Notes: generated from the letters alone by a model not told the origin. A DNA stretch of 64,000 nucleotides from Enterococcus caccae ATCC BAA-1240 (GCF_000407145.1 NZ_KE136476.1:62001-126000); one strand, 5' to 3'. Positions 1 to 7,892 are shown, counted from the stretch's first letter. Translations and numbers: made by a program.

Positions 1-491
1 TATACAATGCAAAAGTTGGTTTTTATTCGAAAGAATACAAAGAGATCAATGCTCTTCCGGAGGGGGCTAAAATTGCATTACCAAGCGATGTCTCTAATGA
101 AGGACGAGCATTAGCGATCTTAGATGATGCGGGGGTGATCAAATTAAAAAAAGGTGTCGGTTTTAATGGAACGATCAAAGATATTGTAGAAAATCCGAAA
201 AACTTTGAATGGGTATCTGTCGATTTATTAAATTTAGCAGAAGCCTACAACGAAAAAGATATCGCAATGGTTTACAATTATCCAACTTATATTGCCAAAA
301 TCGGGTTAACACCAAAAGATGCGATTTTATTAGAGAAAAAAGTTGATGATCGTTTTGCAATTAGCTTAGTTGCTAGAGAAGATAATAAAGATTCAGATAA
401 AATCAAAGCACTGAAAAAAGCCATGACAAGTGACAAAGTGCGAGAATTATTGGAAACAAAATACAGTGACACGTTAACACCAGCATTTTAA
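1..491 (+). CDS. metQ: MetQ/NlpA-family methionine ABC transporter substrate-binding lipoprotein, 3' part
   Basis: Only the C-terminal ~162 residues are in the window; the reading frame is open from base 3 and the start lies upstream. The segment has the NlpA/MetQ hallmarks: a VGFYS strand, ALPSDVSNEGRALAILDDAG (the family's 'D..N.GRAL..L...G' ligand-binding block), then NYPTYIAKIGLTP and a terminal RELLETKYSDTLTPAF helix. Family members are membrane-anchored receptors that deliver D/L-methionine or related substrates to the MetNI transporter outside the membrane. The upstream genes are out of view, so the substrate is inferred from family only. A strong terminator follows 20 bp after the stop, so this is the last gene of its operon. 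Confidence 0.85.
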   Translation, partial: YNAKVGFYSKEYKEINALPEGAKIALPSDVSNEGRALAILDDAGVIKLKKGVGFNGTIKDIVENPKNFEWVSVDLLNLAEAYNEKDIAMVYNYPTYIAKIGLTPKDAILLEKKVDDRFAISLVAREDNKDSDKIKALKKAMTSDKVRELLETKYSDTLTPAF

Positions 492-511
492 AGCTAAAAA
501 AAATTACTAAG

Positions 512-560
512 AATAGAGGGTAAACTCATCGATGGATGAAATTACCCTCTATTTTCTTTT
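512..560 (+). terminator. Rho-independent terminator of the metQ operon
   Basis: A 12-bp perfect stem (AATAGAGGGTAA at 512-523 with TTACCCTCTATT at 542-553) is followed by a T-rich tail. It sits directly behind the metQ-like gene. Confidence 0.9.
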
Positions 561-747
561 TTAGGACTATAGTAGTGAGTGAAAGGAAGATCGATCATTA
601 CCTCATGGACTTCGAGTCCCTACAAAAGACGGTCTCCTTCACTGTCATTGTAGCGTGTTGCATCGAATCACTTCGTTCGTAGTGATGTACAACGTAACGT
701 AGTAGTTGCTTTTTCCTCCCAGTTTATTCAGGTTCTATTGTTTTAAG
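561..747. other. Intergenic segment with two nested inverted repeats, function unknown
   Basis: There is no ORF of note. Two imperfect stem-loops are visible: AGTGAA..GGA near 580-587 with TCC..TTCACT near 634-641, and a second around 658-697 whose core arms are ATCACT and AGTGAT. Neither is followed by a clear T-tract, so simple terminators are unlikely. It could be the end structure of the minus-strand regulator transcript or the remnant of a small RNA. Confidence 0.3.
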
Positions 748-2244
748 CTAAAACTGTTTATAAAAACACTTATTATACGCTTTATTGTTGATATAATTGA
801 TCAAAGCATGCCAATCATTTGTATTTACTGGATTTTCAAAATAAAAAAAATCATTGTTAGGATAGTCTTTTTCGTCACAATCCGAAATAAGAACATCTGA
901 ATCTTCGATATTTGAAACAAAACGAATCAATTCTGGATTAAAGAACGTCAAGAGACTATTTTTGATCTCCTCTGTAGTAAAGTGGTTTTTTGAATATTGA
1001 ACGTAAATATTTAATGTCTCTGTTTTTTTAGAACTGTCTAAAATGAAATAAAATAAGTAAACGATATAGGTTAAAAAGCCTTTTGACTCTAATGATTGCA
1101 ACGAACGATCTTCGGAAAATAGTTTTTTAGCAAGTGCGGCAAGTTCTGCTTCCATCTGAGGAAAGTCAGCAAATTCATGACCTAGATTTGAAATATTTTG
1201 ATCATTTTCAAGTAAATCAGCATTATCAATTTGTAAATACGTAATAGAAGTTAGTCCGAGCAAAAGGGAGTAATAAGAAAAAAGATACTCCTGACGATTT
1301 GGTGTCACGTTATACGCTTTGTAGACACTGTCCAGAAGAAATGTGCAGCTCTTAGCAAGCGGTAAATCTGATTGAATAAATACTTCAGCAGTTTCTAGTT
1401 TTTGATCATGGGTATCAATATCATATATAAAAATTCGACACAAAAAGGCAAAGTAGCATTCTTCCTGAACAAGCGCTTCTCCAGAAATAGCTAAGTCAAG
1501 TGAAAATGTTATAGGGTGTACCTTATTAAGTAACGTAATAATAGCTAAAAAATCTGGTTCAATGTGTACGAGAACCCCTCTATAGCGAATGCGCCAAGCG
1601 CTTAAAGCTTGAAAATATCTTAGACGGATTTGTTGTGAATCTGGAATATTTTCTATTGGTAATTCAATATGTTCCATATGCTCTAGCGTTTTTCTAAAAG
1701 GCCAAACAAGTCCTTTAAATACATTCCAATAAAAATAGAAAAGAAAAAGGCGAATATGAATTTCTGCTCCTTCAAAATTAACTTGTGTATTATCACCAGG
1801 GAAATTTAGTTCGATTTTAAAACTATTTAATGCTTTGTTGATGGTGGTCAAGCTTTTATAAGTGTGCGCGATACTCAAATTGATGTCTTGAGATAAGGCT
1901 TCGACACTCGTGTAGTATTTCAATAATACGGTTCGGAAAATCAAATATTCATGTGATTGTTGAATATAGTGTAGTCTTAACGTATCAATGACAAAGCTGA
2001 CGTTTAAAGTGTCTTTTACAACAATCGTGTAGAGCACATCGTTTTTTACGATACAAACATCACCAGGTTCAAATAATTCATTTAAATCATCACTGAGCAT
2101 TTTAATTTTTCGATAAACAAGGTTCAAAGAAAGATCTATTTTTTTGGAAATAGAATAGCCAGAAATTCCCTCTTGACTAAAGCGAATCAGTTTAAAAATC
2201 TCAAATTTCTGCTGATCATTTTTCTTCATAAAAAAATTTTTCAT
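748..2244 (-). CDS. Mga-family helix-turn-helix transcriptional regulator
   Basis: This is a 498-residue protein with an N-terminal winged-helix region (FKLIRFSQEGISGYSISKKIDLS, about residues 15-40), a second HTH-like segment (EALSQDINLSIAHTYKSLTTINKAL, about 110-135) and a long alpha-helical remainder, the layout and size of Mga/AtxA-type PRD regulators. The ATG at 2244 is chosen because GGGAGGAGG lies 7 bases upstream; the longer frame would start at TTG and swallow that site. Such proteins usually activate surface or carbohydrate genes. Its target is not evident: the neighbours are a metQ operon and an MFS exporter unit on the same strand. The distant paralogue at 61697 has the same size and build. 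Confidence 0.75.
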   Translation of the reverse strand: MKNFFMKKNDQQKFEIFKLIRFSQEGISGYSISKKIDLSLNLVYRKIKMLSDDLNELFEPGDVCIVKNDVLYTIVVKDTLNVSFVIDTLRLHYIQQSHEYLIFRTVLLKYYTSVEALSQDINLSIAHTYKSLTTINKALNSFKIELNFPGDNTQVNFEGAEIHIRLFLFYFYWNVFKGLVWPFRKTLEHMEHIELPIENIPDSQQIRLRYFQALSAWRIRYRGVLVHIEPDFLAIITLLNKVHPITFSLDLAISGEALVQEECYFAFLCRIFIYDIDTHDQKLETAEVFIQSDLPLAKSCTFLLDSVYKAYNVTPNRQEYLFSYYSLLLGLTSITYLQIDNADLLENDQNISNLGHEFADFPQMEAELAALAKKLFSEDRSLQSLESKGFLTYIVYLFYFILDSSKKTETLNIYVQYSKNHFTTEEIKNSLLTFFNPELIRFVSNIEDSDVLISDCDEKDYPNNDFFYFENPVNTNDWHALINYINNKAYNKCFYKQF

Positions 2245-2406
2245 AGATTGTTCCTCCTCCCTCAATGAATGATAATACTTCTATTGATATAATCCAAGGT
2301 TTAATTTGAAAAATTGTGAAATTTTTTTCAAATTATATCTTTTTTTATTTAATTTTAATGTTTAAGTAATGATATTAGTGGAATTATACAATGGGATGTA
2401 ATACAC

Positions 2407-2458
2407 AAACAAGCGAGTAAAAAATCCTACGGAGGCATGATTTTTTACTCGCTTGTTT
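2407..2458 (-). terminator. Terminator of the MFS/coiled-coil unit
   Basis: A perfect 20-bp inverted repeat (2407-2426 with 2439-2458) contains A- and T-runs inside the arms. It lies just downstream (on the minus strand) of the 59-residue ORF and upstream of the Mga-like gene, so it separates the two minus-strand units. Confidence 0.8.
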
Positions 2459-2487
2459 ACTATCTATAGTTTACCTGTGGTTTGTTA

Positions 2488-2667
2488 TCACATGATATTA
2501 TTATTTTCAGTTGCTAGCTCGATCTCTCGAGCATAGCGATCTATATTGGTTTGATAGGTATCTATAGACGTAAGATCACTTTCAATATGACCTAGACGTG
2601 TATTTAATTCTTCGATTTTTACTAATGTTTTTTGTAAAACTTCTAACATACGTTCATCTGTATTCAT
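2488..2667 (-). CDS. Small coiled-coil protein of unknown function
   Basis: A 59-residue protein, start ATG at 2667 with AAGGAGAA placed 7 bases before it. The sequence is almost entirely heptad-like helix (MLEVLQKTLVKIEELNTRLG and onward), so a short coiled coil is likely. It lies 25 bp behind the MFS gene on the same strand and ahead of the same terminator, so they are co-transcribed. There is no signal peptide and no family I recognise. The longer reading frame runs through the ribosome binding site and is not used. Confidence 0.6.
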   Translation of the reverse strand: MNTDERMLEVLQKTLVKIEELNTRLGHIESDLTSIDTYQTNIDRYAREIELATENNNIM

Positions 2668-2692
2668 CCTGATTCTCCTTTTTATATTGTAT

Positions 2693-3898
2693 TTATTCTG
2701 CTGAAAAGCTATCGTGAACAATCACTTTTGATCGATAAAATAGCGCATAAAGAACAATGCAAATGACTGGAATACTGCTAGCGACCATATACAAACCTGA
2801 AAATGACAAGATAGTACGCAACTCACCTAAAAGATAAGGACCGACACCAAGTCCTAAATCTAACCCGATAAAATAAGTAGACAAAGCAATTCCGATACGA
2901 TGACTGGTAGGACTGGCCTTTAGACAAACGGCTTGTCCATTTGACATAAATGTACCGTATCCTAATCCAATCAAACCACCAGAAACAAGTAGCATCCAGC
3001 TTGTTGTAGTCATACTTAGGAACAACAAACCAACAGTTAGAAAAATAAAACTAGGATACATAACCGCATTTTCACCTCGCGCATCAAAAATCCGCCCAGA
3101 TAATGGTCGTGTAGCTGTAATGACTAAGGCATAAACGACAAAGAAAAAGGAACTTGCACCGACAAGATCGATCGCTTTAGCATAAGAAGAAAGGAACGAT
3201 AACACACTGGAATAAGAAAGACCCATCAAAAAGGCGATAAATGAGATAAATAACACTTTCTTTTCAATAAAACTGTCAAACGTCCAACGAGACAAACTCG
3301 CTTTATGTTCAGGACTTAATTGAATATTTTTTACAGGGAAGATAAAACAAGCAATTGTAGTCAAGAAAATTAGTACAATCGAAAACAAAATAATAAAATA
3401 AAAACTCATTGTATTTAATAAAACCATTCCGATAAATGGACCAATCGCCGCAGCTAAACTTGTACTTAATCCATAATAATTAATGCCTTCACCATGTTTT
3501 GATTTTGGAATATAAGCAGTTACGATCGCATTTGTTGCTGTCGAAACTGTTCCATAGCCAAAACCATTCAACAAACGAACAAGGTAAAGAATGCCAATAC
3601 TAGGAATATAAAGATACGCGATCGTTGTGATAAGGTAAAACAAGGCACCATACCGCAAAACAGCTTTTCTACCAAGTAGTTCCAACATTTTTCCCATGAA
3701 TAAACGAGCAATTAAAGTGCCGATAATATAAATCCCAGAAGCAAGACCTGCTTGACCTAAAGAGGCGTGAAGCGTATCTTGTGCAATTACTGCAATGATC
3801 ACCATCAATAAATAGTACACGAGATAGACCACAAAATTGATCAATGTAATACTGATAAAGCCTTTGTTAAATAATTTTTCTTCTGAATGTTCCGTCAT
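2693..3898 (-). CDS. Major facilitator superfamily transporter
   Basis: A 401-residue, 12-segment membrane protein of normal MFS size. Visible hallmarks are the loop-2/3 motif in ARLFMGKMLELLGRKAVLRYG (about residues 63-83), an RLLNGFGYGTVSTATNAIV helix and a TRPLSGRIFDARGENAVM repeat of the motif in the second half. This is the pattern of drug/metabolite efflux permeases. The start at 3898 is preceded by AAGGAA; the frame would otherwise begin 15 codons earlier in the leader. It is divergent from the Crp/Fnr regulator at 4156 across 257 bp, which makes control by that regulator plausible but unproven. The substrate cannot be told. Confidence 0.85.
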   Translation of the reverse strand: MTEHSEEKLFNKGFISITLINFVVYLVYYLLMVIIAVIAQDTLHASLGQAGLASGIYIIGTLIARLFMGKMLELLGRKAVLRYGALFYLITTIAYLYIPSIGILYLVRLLNGFGYGTVSTATNAIVTAYIPKSKHGEGINYYGLSTSLAAAIGPFIGMVLLNTMSFYFIILFSIVLIFLTTIACFIFPVKNIQLSPEHKASLSRWTFDSFIEKKVLFISFIAFLMGLSYSSVLSFLSSYAKAIDLVGASSFFFVVYALVITATRPLSGRIFDARGENAVMYPSFIFLTVGLLFLSMTTTSWMLLVSGGLIGLGYGTFMSNGQAVCLKASPTSHRIGIALSTYFIGLDLGLGVGPYLLGELRTILSFSGLYMVASSIPVICIVLYALFYRSKVIVHDSFSAE

Positions 3899-4047
3899 TT
3901 TAGAGAGTTCCTTCTTTCTTGTTGTGATAAGCTTAAATTGCAAGTTACAATTCTTTTCTGAAAGCCAGTTGTATAGATACTATACGAAAAAAGTCATGAA
4001 AAAAAATGCGGATTTGTTTTTAAAAAAAGCTATTAACAAAAAAACAC

Positions 4048-4070
4048 AACAAAAGTCATATACATTTGTT
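4048..4070. promoter_or_regulatory. Inverted repeat in the MFS / Crp-Fnr divergent region
   Basis: AACAAA (4048-4053) and TTTGTT (4065-4070) form a 23-bp dyad between the divergent genes. Crp/Fnr proteins bind dyads of about this size, so this could be the operator for the adjacent regulator, but the half-sites are AT-rich and short. Confidence 0.3.
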
Positions 4071-4155
4071 ATTGTTTTTCGATGTGTTATCCTTTTAAAT
4101 AAGACTAGCAATTATTTGTATAGAAAATTTTCAAAAAACGATGAGGAGCCAACTA

Positions 4156-4812
4156 ATGGACAGCCATGTATTACAAGAATACTTAGATAAACATTCATTT
4201 CCTATAGTAGTGAAGAAAAAAAGAACCTATCTTACATATGAAGGGTTACAGGATCGTTATGCATATATTTTGAAGAGCGGTATTATCAAAACCAGTGTGA
4301 TTTCTCCTGATGGACGAGAGTTCAATTTGAGATATATCAATAGTTTGGAGATCGTTTCTTTATTGAGGGATGAATATTCTCAGTTTATCGATGCACCATT
4401 TAATATTCGAATTGAATCAGATCAGGCAGAATTATATCAAATCGATCGAGTTCAATTTTGGAAGGATATCAATCAAAGCAAAGAACTGCAGATGTATGTG
4501 AAAGATTATTATCGTGTTCGCTTGATGTATTCAATGAAGAAGATGCAGCAAATGTTGATGAATGGAAAATTTGGTGCTGTTTGCACGCAGATTTATGAGT
4601 TGTATGATACGTTTGGTGTGCAGATAGAAGATGGCTTATTGGTTGATTTTGTGGTCACCAATGAAGAGATTGCTCATTTTTGCGGAATCACTTCTGCTAG
4701 TAGTGTCAATCGCATGATGCAGCAGCTGAAGGATTTAGGAGCGATTAAGATTCAAGATCGGAAGATTGTGATTACGGATATGGATATTTTGAAAGATAAT
4801 ATAATTTTGTAG
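4156..4812 (+). CDS. Crp/Fnr-family transcriptional regulator
   Basis: A 218-residue protein with a cyclic-nucleotide-binding-like beta barrel (about residues 20-115, with GIIKTSVISPDGREFNLRYI), a dimerisation helix around MYSMKKMQQMLMNGKFG and a C-terminal Crp winged helix (TNEEIAHFCGITSASSVNRM, about 165-185). There is no N-terminal cysteine cluster, so it is not an iron-sulphur FNR; it resembles the PrfA/Flp-like group. The ATG at 4156 is used because GAGGAG sits 8 bases ahead and actually overlaps the ATG at 4141. It faces away from the MFS exporter gene and may regulate it. Confidence 0.8.
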   Translation: MDSHVLQEYLDKHSFPIVVKKKRTYLTYEGLQDRYAYILKSGIIKTSVISPDGREFNLRYINSLEIVSLLRDEYSQFIDAPFNIRIESDQAELYQIDRVQFWKDINQSKELQMYVKDYYRVRLMYSMKKMQQMLMNGKFGAVCTQIYELYDTFGVQIEDGLLVDFVVTNEEIAHFCGITSASSVNRMMQQLKDLGAIKIQDRKIVITDMDILKDNIIL

Positions 4813-4911
4813 AAAAACGTATATAAACCCGATTTTGACACGTTTAATACATAGATTGAATTGTGCTGTAAGAAATTACACAGTATAATGATGATACAAA
4901 AATCAAGAAAG

Positions 4912-4951
4912 AAGGAATCAATGAGCATTGAGCAAATAGATTCCTTTTTTA
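4912..4951 (+). terminator. Terminator between the Crp/Fnr and WYL regulator genes
   Basis: AAGGAATC (4912-4919) pairs with GATTCCTT (4939-4946), followed by a run of T. It is 100 bp after the Crp/Fnr stop and 32 bp before the WYL gene, so it could also act as an attenuator for the latter. Confidence 0.7.
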
Positions 4952-4982
4952 TTACGTATATATGCAATGAAAAGGAGAAAAT

Positions 4983-5921
4983 ATGAAAATCGATCGCTTA
5001 CTCAGTCTAGTAAATTTGTTAACCGAAAATGACCGAATGACTGCCAAAGGATTGTCTGAACGATTGGAAGTATCTAAACGAACTATCTATCGTGATATTG
5101 AAACGTTAAATTTAGCAGGGATTCCGATTATTTCTTATTCAGGGATTCGTGGCGGTTATGGCATAGTTGAGGGGTATAAAGTGAGTAAACATATTTTTTC
5201 AACCGAAGATATCTCGACTATTTTGACTGGCCTTTCAGCGATTCAAAGTATCTCATCATCCTCTGACATCAGTCCCTTACTAGCAAAAATTGCACCAACT
5301 ACAAGCTTGCAGCAACCACAAAGCGATTTATTGATCGATCTATCCTCGTGGTTTACACTTAACGAAGGTAAGAATAAACTAAATGATTTACGAGAAGCAA
5401 TAGCAATGCAACGAATTATTGTTATTCAGTATCATTCCAAAAAAGGCTATTCGGAGCGAAAAGTAGAACCATATAAACTTGTTTTTAAAGCCTCCCATTG
5501 GTATCTTTATGGTTTTTGCTTAAAAAGAAAGGCATTTCGCTTGTTTAAACTGACTAGGATTCAAACATATGAGTTGTTAGATGAGGGATTTGAGCCTAGA
5601 CCCTTAGAAGCTATAAAGCTGACTATTGACTCGGAAAATGATTATCTAGAAGCGATGGTATTGCCAGCAAGTCAACAAGTGGTTTTAACGTATGATCAAA
5701 AGGATAAATTATACTTGATTGACAAACTTGGCGCAGAATTTTTTGAGGAACAGGATAAAGCCTCAGCTGTTGGAACAATCGTGTTTCCATTGATCGATCA
5801 GGAAAAAACAGTGGATTTCATTTTACGTTTCCAAGACAAGGTACGAGTCATTGAACCGCCGATAATCGTTGAAGCAGTCAAATCGAAAATTGAACAAATG
5901 TATTTTCTTTATAAAAGCTGA
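4983..5921 (+). CDS. YafY-type HTH-WYL domain transcriptional regulator
   Basis: A 312-residue protein: an N-terminal HTH_11 winged helix (KIDRLLSLVNLLTENDRMTA and SKRTIYRDIETL, residues 1-45), a wing with GIRGGYGI (about 56-63), a central WYL domain (YHSKKGYSERKVEPYKLVFK then HWYLYGFCL, about 150-185) and a C-terminal WCX-like segment. WYL proteins sense small ligands or nucleic acids and usually regulate neighbouring genes. AAGGAGAAA precedes the start. Its stop codon overlaps a dyad that also lies upstream of the DJ-1/PfpI gene, suggesting local autoregulation of the pair. Confidence 0.85.
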   Translation: MKIDRLLSLVNLLTENDRMTAKGLSERLEVSKRTIYRDIETLNLAGIPIISYSGIRGGYGIVEGYKVSKHIFSTEDISTILTGLSAIQSISSSSDISPLLAKIAPTTSLQQPQSDLLIDLSSWFTLNEGKNKLNDLREAIAMQRIIVIQYHSKKGYSERKVEPYKLVFKASHWYLYGFCLKRKAFRLFKLTRIQTYELLDEGFEPRPLEAIKLTIDSENDYLEAMVLPASQQVVLTYDQKDKLYLIDKLGAEFFEEQDKASAVGTIVFPLIDQEKTVDFILRFQDKVRVIEPPIIVEAVKSKIEQMYFLYKS

Positions 5922-5934
5922 CAACCAGTTGTCA
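5919..5934. promoter_or_regulatory. Candidate operator TGACAAC-CA-GTTGTCA
   Basis: A 7-2-7 inverted repeat includes the TGA stop of the WYL regulator and lies 46 bp before the PfpI-like gene. The second arm contains TTGTCA, close to a -35 hexamer. Position and symmetry suggest a repressor site, most simply for the WYL protein itself. Confidence 0.5.
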
Positions 5935-5979
5935 CACTTCTGTTGTATGATGAAGTCACTATACGAGGAGGAATAAAAC

Positions 5980-6600
5980 ATGACAGAAGTACTTTTTGTG
6001 TTATTAGAAGAATATGCAGATTGGGAAGCAGCCTCAATTGCCGCTGAGTTGAATCAACTAGAAGGATTCACGGTTAAAACAGTGTCAAATGAAAAACAAG
6101 CCATTCATTCGATGGGCGGTTTTTCTACATTGCCAGACTATACATTTGTTGAAGCATGTCAAAAAGAGTTTGCCGCGCTGGTTTTAATTGGCGGAAAGTC
6201 TTGGCGCTCGGATAAAGCAAAAGAAGTCGATGCTTTAGTAGAAAAAGCAAAACAACAAGGCGCTGTGATCGCAGCGATTTGTGATGCGACTGTTTATTTG
6301 GGAAGTATTGGTTTACTAAATGATCAAAAACATACGAGCAACCAATTACAAGACTTGCAAGATTATGCTGGCGCGAACTATACGGGTGCCAACCAGTATG
6401 TAGAAGTCCAAGCAATAAGAGTAGATAACTTGATTACAGCCAATGGCACTGGGCATTTAGAGTTTGCAAAAGAAATTTTGCTGGCACTTCAAGTAAAGCC
6501 TGAGAAAGAAATAGAACAATGGTATAACTTTTACAAGTTAGGTTATTATGAAGCAATAAAACAAGAACTGAGAAATGCTGGTACTGATCATATTGATTAA
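5980..6600 (+). CDS. DJ-1/PfpI family protein (class I glutamine amidotransferase-like)
   Basis: A 206-residue protein with the DJ-1/PfpI fold signature: an LLEEYADWE acidic site near the N terminus (the conserved Glu), a VLIGGKSW strand-loop, the nucleophile elbow AAICDAT with Cys101, and a late GTGHLEFAKEILLAL helix. Relatives act as deglycase-, chaperone- or amidase-like stress proteins in the cytoplasm. AGGAGGAAT precedes the start. It follows the WYL regulator by 58 bp in the same orientation, so the two probably form a regulator-target pair. Confidence 0.8.
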   Translation: MTEVLFVLLEEYADWEAASIAAELNQLEGFTVKTVSNEKQAIHSMGGFSTLPDYTFVEACQKEFAALVLIGGKSWRSDKAKEVDALVEKAKQQGAVIAAICDATVYLGSIGLLNDQKHTSNQLQDLQDYAGANYTGANQYVEVQAIRVDNLITANGTGHLEFAKEILLALQVKPEKEIEQWYNFYKLGYYEAIKQELRNAGTDHID

Positions 6601-6660
6601 AAGTAGTTTTGCCCCATGTAATAACAAAGTACGCAAAAAGTGTTCCTTTTTATTTTTTGA

Positions 6661-6933
6661 TTAGATCTTTTGATTTTGTGTAATACTCGCTAATTGATTT
6701 TGCGATTCGGCTATCAAAAGTGCATACTCTTTATGAAAGGTTTCAAACAATTTTGCACTAGCGTAGTATTGTTTGACTACTTGTTTTTTATTGATTGGCG
6801 TAGTGGGATTGGTAAAATACTTTTCCAGAACTTCCAGCGGTTCTTTCCAGGATTCTAAACGTTCGAGTGAATCCCGAAGGTTTAAAATCTCTTGATATGG
6901 GACAGTTTTGATGCAGATGACGGAATTTTTCAT
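6661..6933 (-). CDS. Hypothetical protein, 90 residues
   Basis: A small soluble, helical, charged protein (RDSLERLESWKEPLEVLEKY, then KKQVVKQYYASAKLFETFHKE). The ribosome binding site is weak (AAAAGAAG, about 9 bases before the ATG). No family is recognised; the ATCIKTVPYQE-like N terminus and the helix pattern give no function. It converges on the PfpI gene with only 60 bp between stops. Confidence 0.5.
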   Translation of the reverse strand: MKNSVICIKTVPYQEILNLRDSLERLESWKEPLEVLEKYFTNPTTPINKKQVVKQYYASAKLFETFHKEYALLIAESQNQLASITQNQKI

Positions 6934-7076
6934 GGGAATGCTTCTTTTCTCTTTGTTTGATTTTGTATGTAGAGCAAAAGAAAATGGTTAAAGCTGTCCG
7001 TCTCTATTGTTGGATTATGACTAGTATGTCTGGAACTTCTTTGAGTATTCGGAGAAAAATTTCAAAAGTGTCTAGA

Positions 7077-7092
7077 AATTCTTACAAGAATT
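7077..7092. promoter_or_regulatory. Palindrome AATTCTT-AC-AAGAATT upstream of ncRNA A
   Basis: A perfect 7-2-7 inverted repeat ends 3 bases before TACAAT (7096-7101), a possible -10 for the structured RNA that begins near 7108-7130. It could be an operator on that promoter. Confidence 0.35.
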
Positions 7093-7129
7093 AGGTACAA
7101 TAAAGAAGCTGGTACTACGGTACTGGTAA

Positions 7130-7221
7130 ATGGGCAACTTGGATAGAGAGATACTGCTTTCTATTCAGGGCTTCATTGAACGGTTGGCGCCGAACAATGA
7201 AGTGCCTATTTTTCTTTTTCT
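7130..7221 (+). ncRNA. Structured small RNA A (unidentified class, first of two)
   Basis: Three stems are visible. P1 is ATGGGCA (7130-7136) with TGCCTAT (7203-7209). P2 is GGATAGA (7141-7147) with TTCTATTC (7159-7166), its loop carrying AGATACTGCT. P3 is CTTCATTG (7171-7178) with CAATGAAG (7195-7202), capped by CGG-TTGGCG-CCG. A T-rich tail (7210-7221) follows, as in a terminator. Element B, 230 bp downstream, has the same three stems with different paired bases and the same loop sequences, so the structure is conserved by compensatory change. I do not recognise the class. Confidence 0.6.
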
Positions 7222-7230
7222 CAAAATTTG

Positions 7231-7472
7231 TAGGATAGAAATAAAAAAAGACGATCCACAGATGACCTGTAATCGTTTACAAATAGGCAAGATAAAGAAA
7301 CTATAAAATGTGTTGTCACTATAGAAGCGTCCAACAAAAAATAGATCGATTCTTACGCTATTGGCAAAGTTGTTTTACAGATACTGCTGTTTAAACAAGG
7401 CTTCTGGTTTGGTTGGCGCCAGACCACGAAGAGCCAATTTATTTATTTTTAATGTTAGTTATTTCTATCCTA
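7231..7472. repeat. 13-bp perfect inverted repeat bracketing ncRNA B
   Basis: TAGGATAGAAATA (7231-7243) is repeated in inverse as TATTTCTATCCTA (7460-7472), enclosing element B and its upstream region (242 bp overall). No target-site duplication is obvious, so a MITE is possible but not shown; a long-range RNA stem is the alternative. Confidence 0.45.
7360..7450 (+). ncRNA. Structured small RNA B (paralogue of A)
   Basis: P1 is ATTGGC (7360-7365) with GCCAAT (7433-7438). P2 is TTGTTT (7370-7375) with AAACAA (7393-7398), loop again AGATACTGCT (7379-7388). P3 is CTTC/GAAG plus TGGT/ACCA, capped by TGG-TTGGCG-CCA (7410-7421). A T-rich tail runs 7439-7450. The stems differ from those of A while the two 10-mers AGATACTGCT and GGTTGGCGCC are identical, which is covariation evidence for a real RNA. 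Its promoter is not clear. Confidence 0.6.
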
Positions 7473-7553
7473 TGCATTTTATTATACATAAAGAGTGACT
7501 GATTCACAATGGATTTTTTTGTGGTAAGGCATTAAATAACACGGAAATCATGC

Positions 7554-7569
7554 TCCTTATATATAAGGA
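7554..7569. other. 16-bp perfect palindrome TCCTTATATATAAGGA
   Basis: It lies in the AT-rich stretch between the structured RNAs and the par locus (7473-7700), where no gene is seen. It could be a protein site or a chance AT-rich palindrome. Confidence 0.3.
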
Positions 7570-7713
7570 AAAATAACAACATTTTTTTGAAATTGAGGAT
7601 TTTTTTCTGCGAAGTCAAAATTAATGAAAATGGGCAAAATAGTTTTAAGAATAGGACAAATTTGATAAAAGCAGAATTAATTACGAAGAAAAGCTAGCGA
7701 GAAACAAAACCTT

Positions 7714-7722
7714 TGCTATGCT
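7714..7722 (+). promoter_or_regulatory. Extended -10 promoter of the par RNA I (toxin mRNA)
   Basis: TGC-TATGCT is an extended -10 (TGN-TAnnnT) without a good -35. Transcription would begin near 7730 and give an RNA of about 205 nt up to the shared terminator, close to the size known for RNA I of pAD1-type par loci. Confidence 0.55.
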
Positions 7723-7783
7723 AAAAGTGGTCGCTTTCTCTTTTGCGATGGCGATACTAATCGCATAAAGGAGGTGTATCTAT

Positions 7784-7855
7784 ATGCTTGTTTTATTTTC
7801 CACAATCATTGGTCCGATTATTGTTGGAGTAGTCGTAGGACTATTCAAACATTGA
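7784..7855 (+). CDS. fst: Fst-family type I toxin peptide
   Basis: A 23-residue hydrophobic peptide beginning MLVLFSTIIGPIIVG. The 'ST.IGPI.VG' membrane core is the signature of the Fst/Ldr toxin superfamily of enterococci, lactobacilli and staphylococci; the C-terminal tail is unusually short (..LFKH). GGAGGTG lies 7 bases before the ATG and is inside direct repeat DRa, so the antisense RNA can cover the ribosome binding site and start codon. These peptides insert in the cytoplasmic membrane and disturb division and nucleoid structure. Downstream lie the bidirectional terminator and the convergent antitoxin RNA. Confidence 0.85.
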   Translation: MLVLFSTIIGPIIVGVVVGLFKH

Positions 7856-7892
7856 CTTGATAATCGGCAGGACTAGAAAGCGGCTGAAAGCC

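Noticed and set aside
4021-4070. A PrfA-type box upstream of the Crp/Fnr regulator
   Set aside because: ATTAACAAAA has only one good half-site of TTAACANNTGTTAA; the spaced AACAAA/TTTGTT dyad is reported at low confidence instead.
7784-7855. The Fst-like ORF as a chance short frame
   Set aside because: The direct repeats, antisense promoter and shared terminator all fall in the positions required of a par locus.
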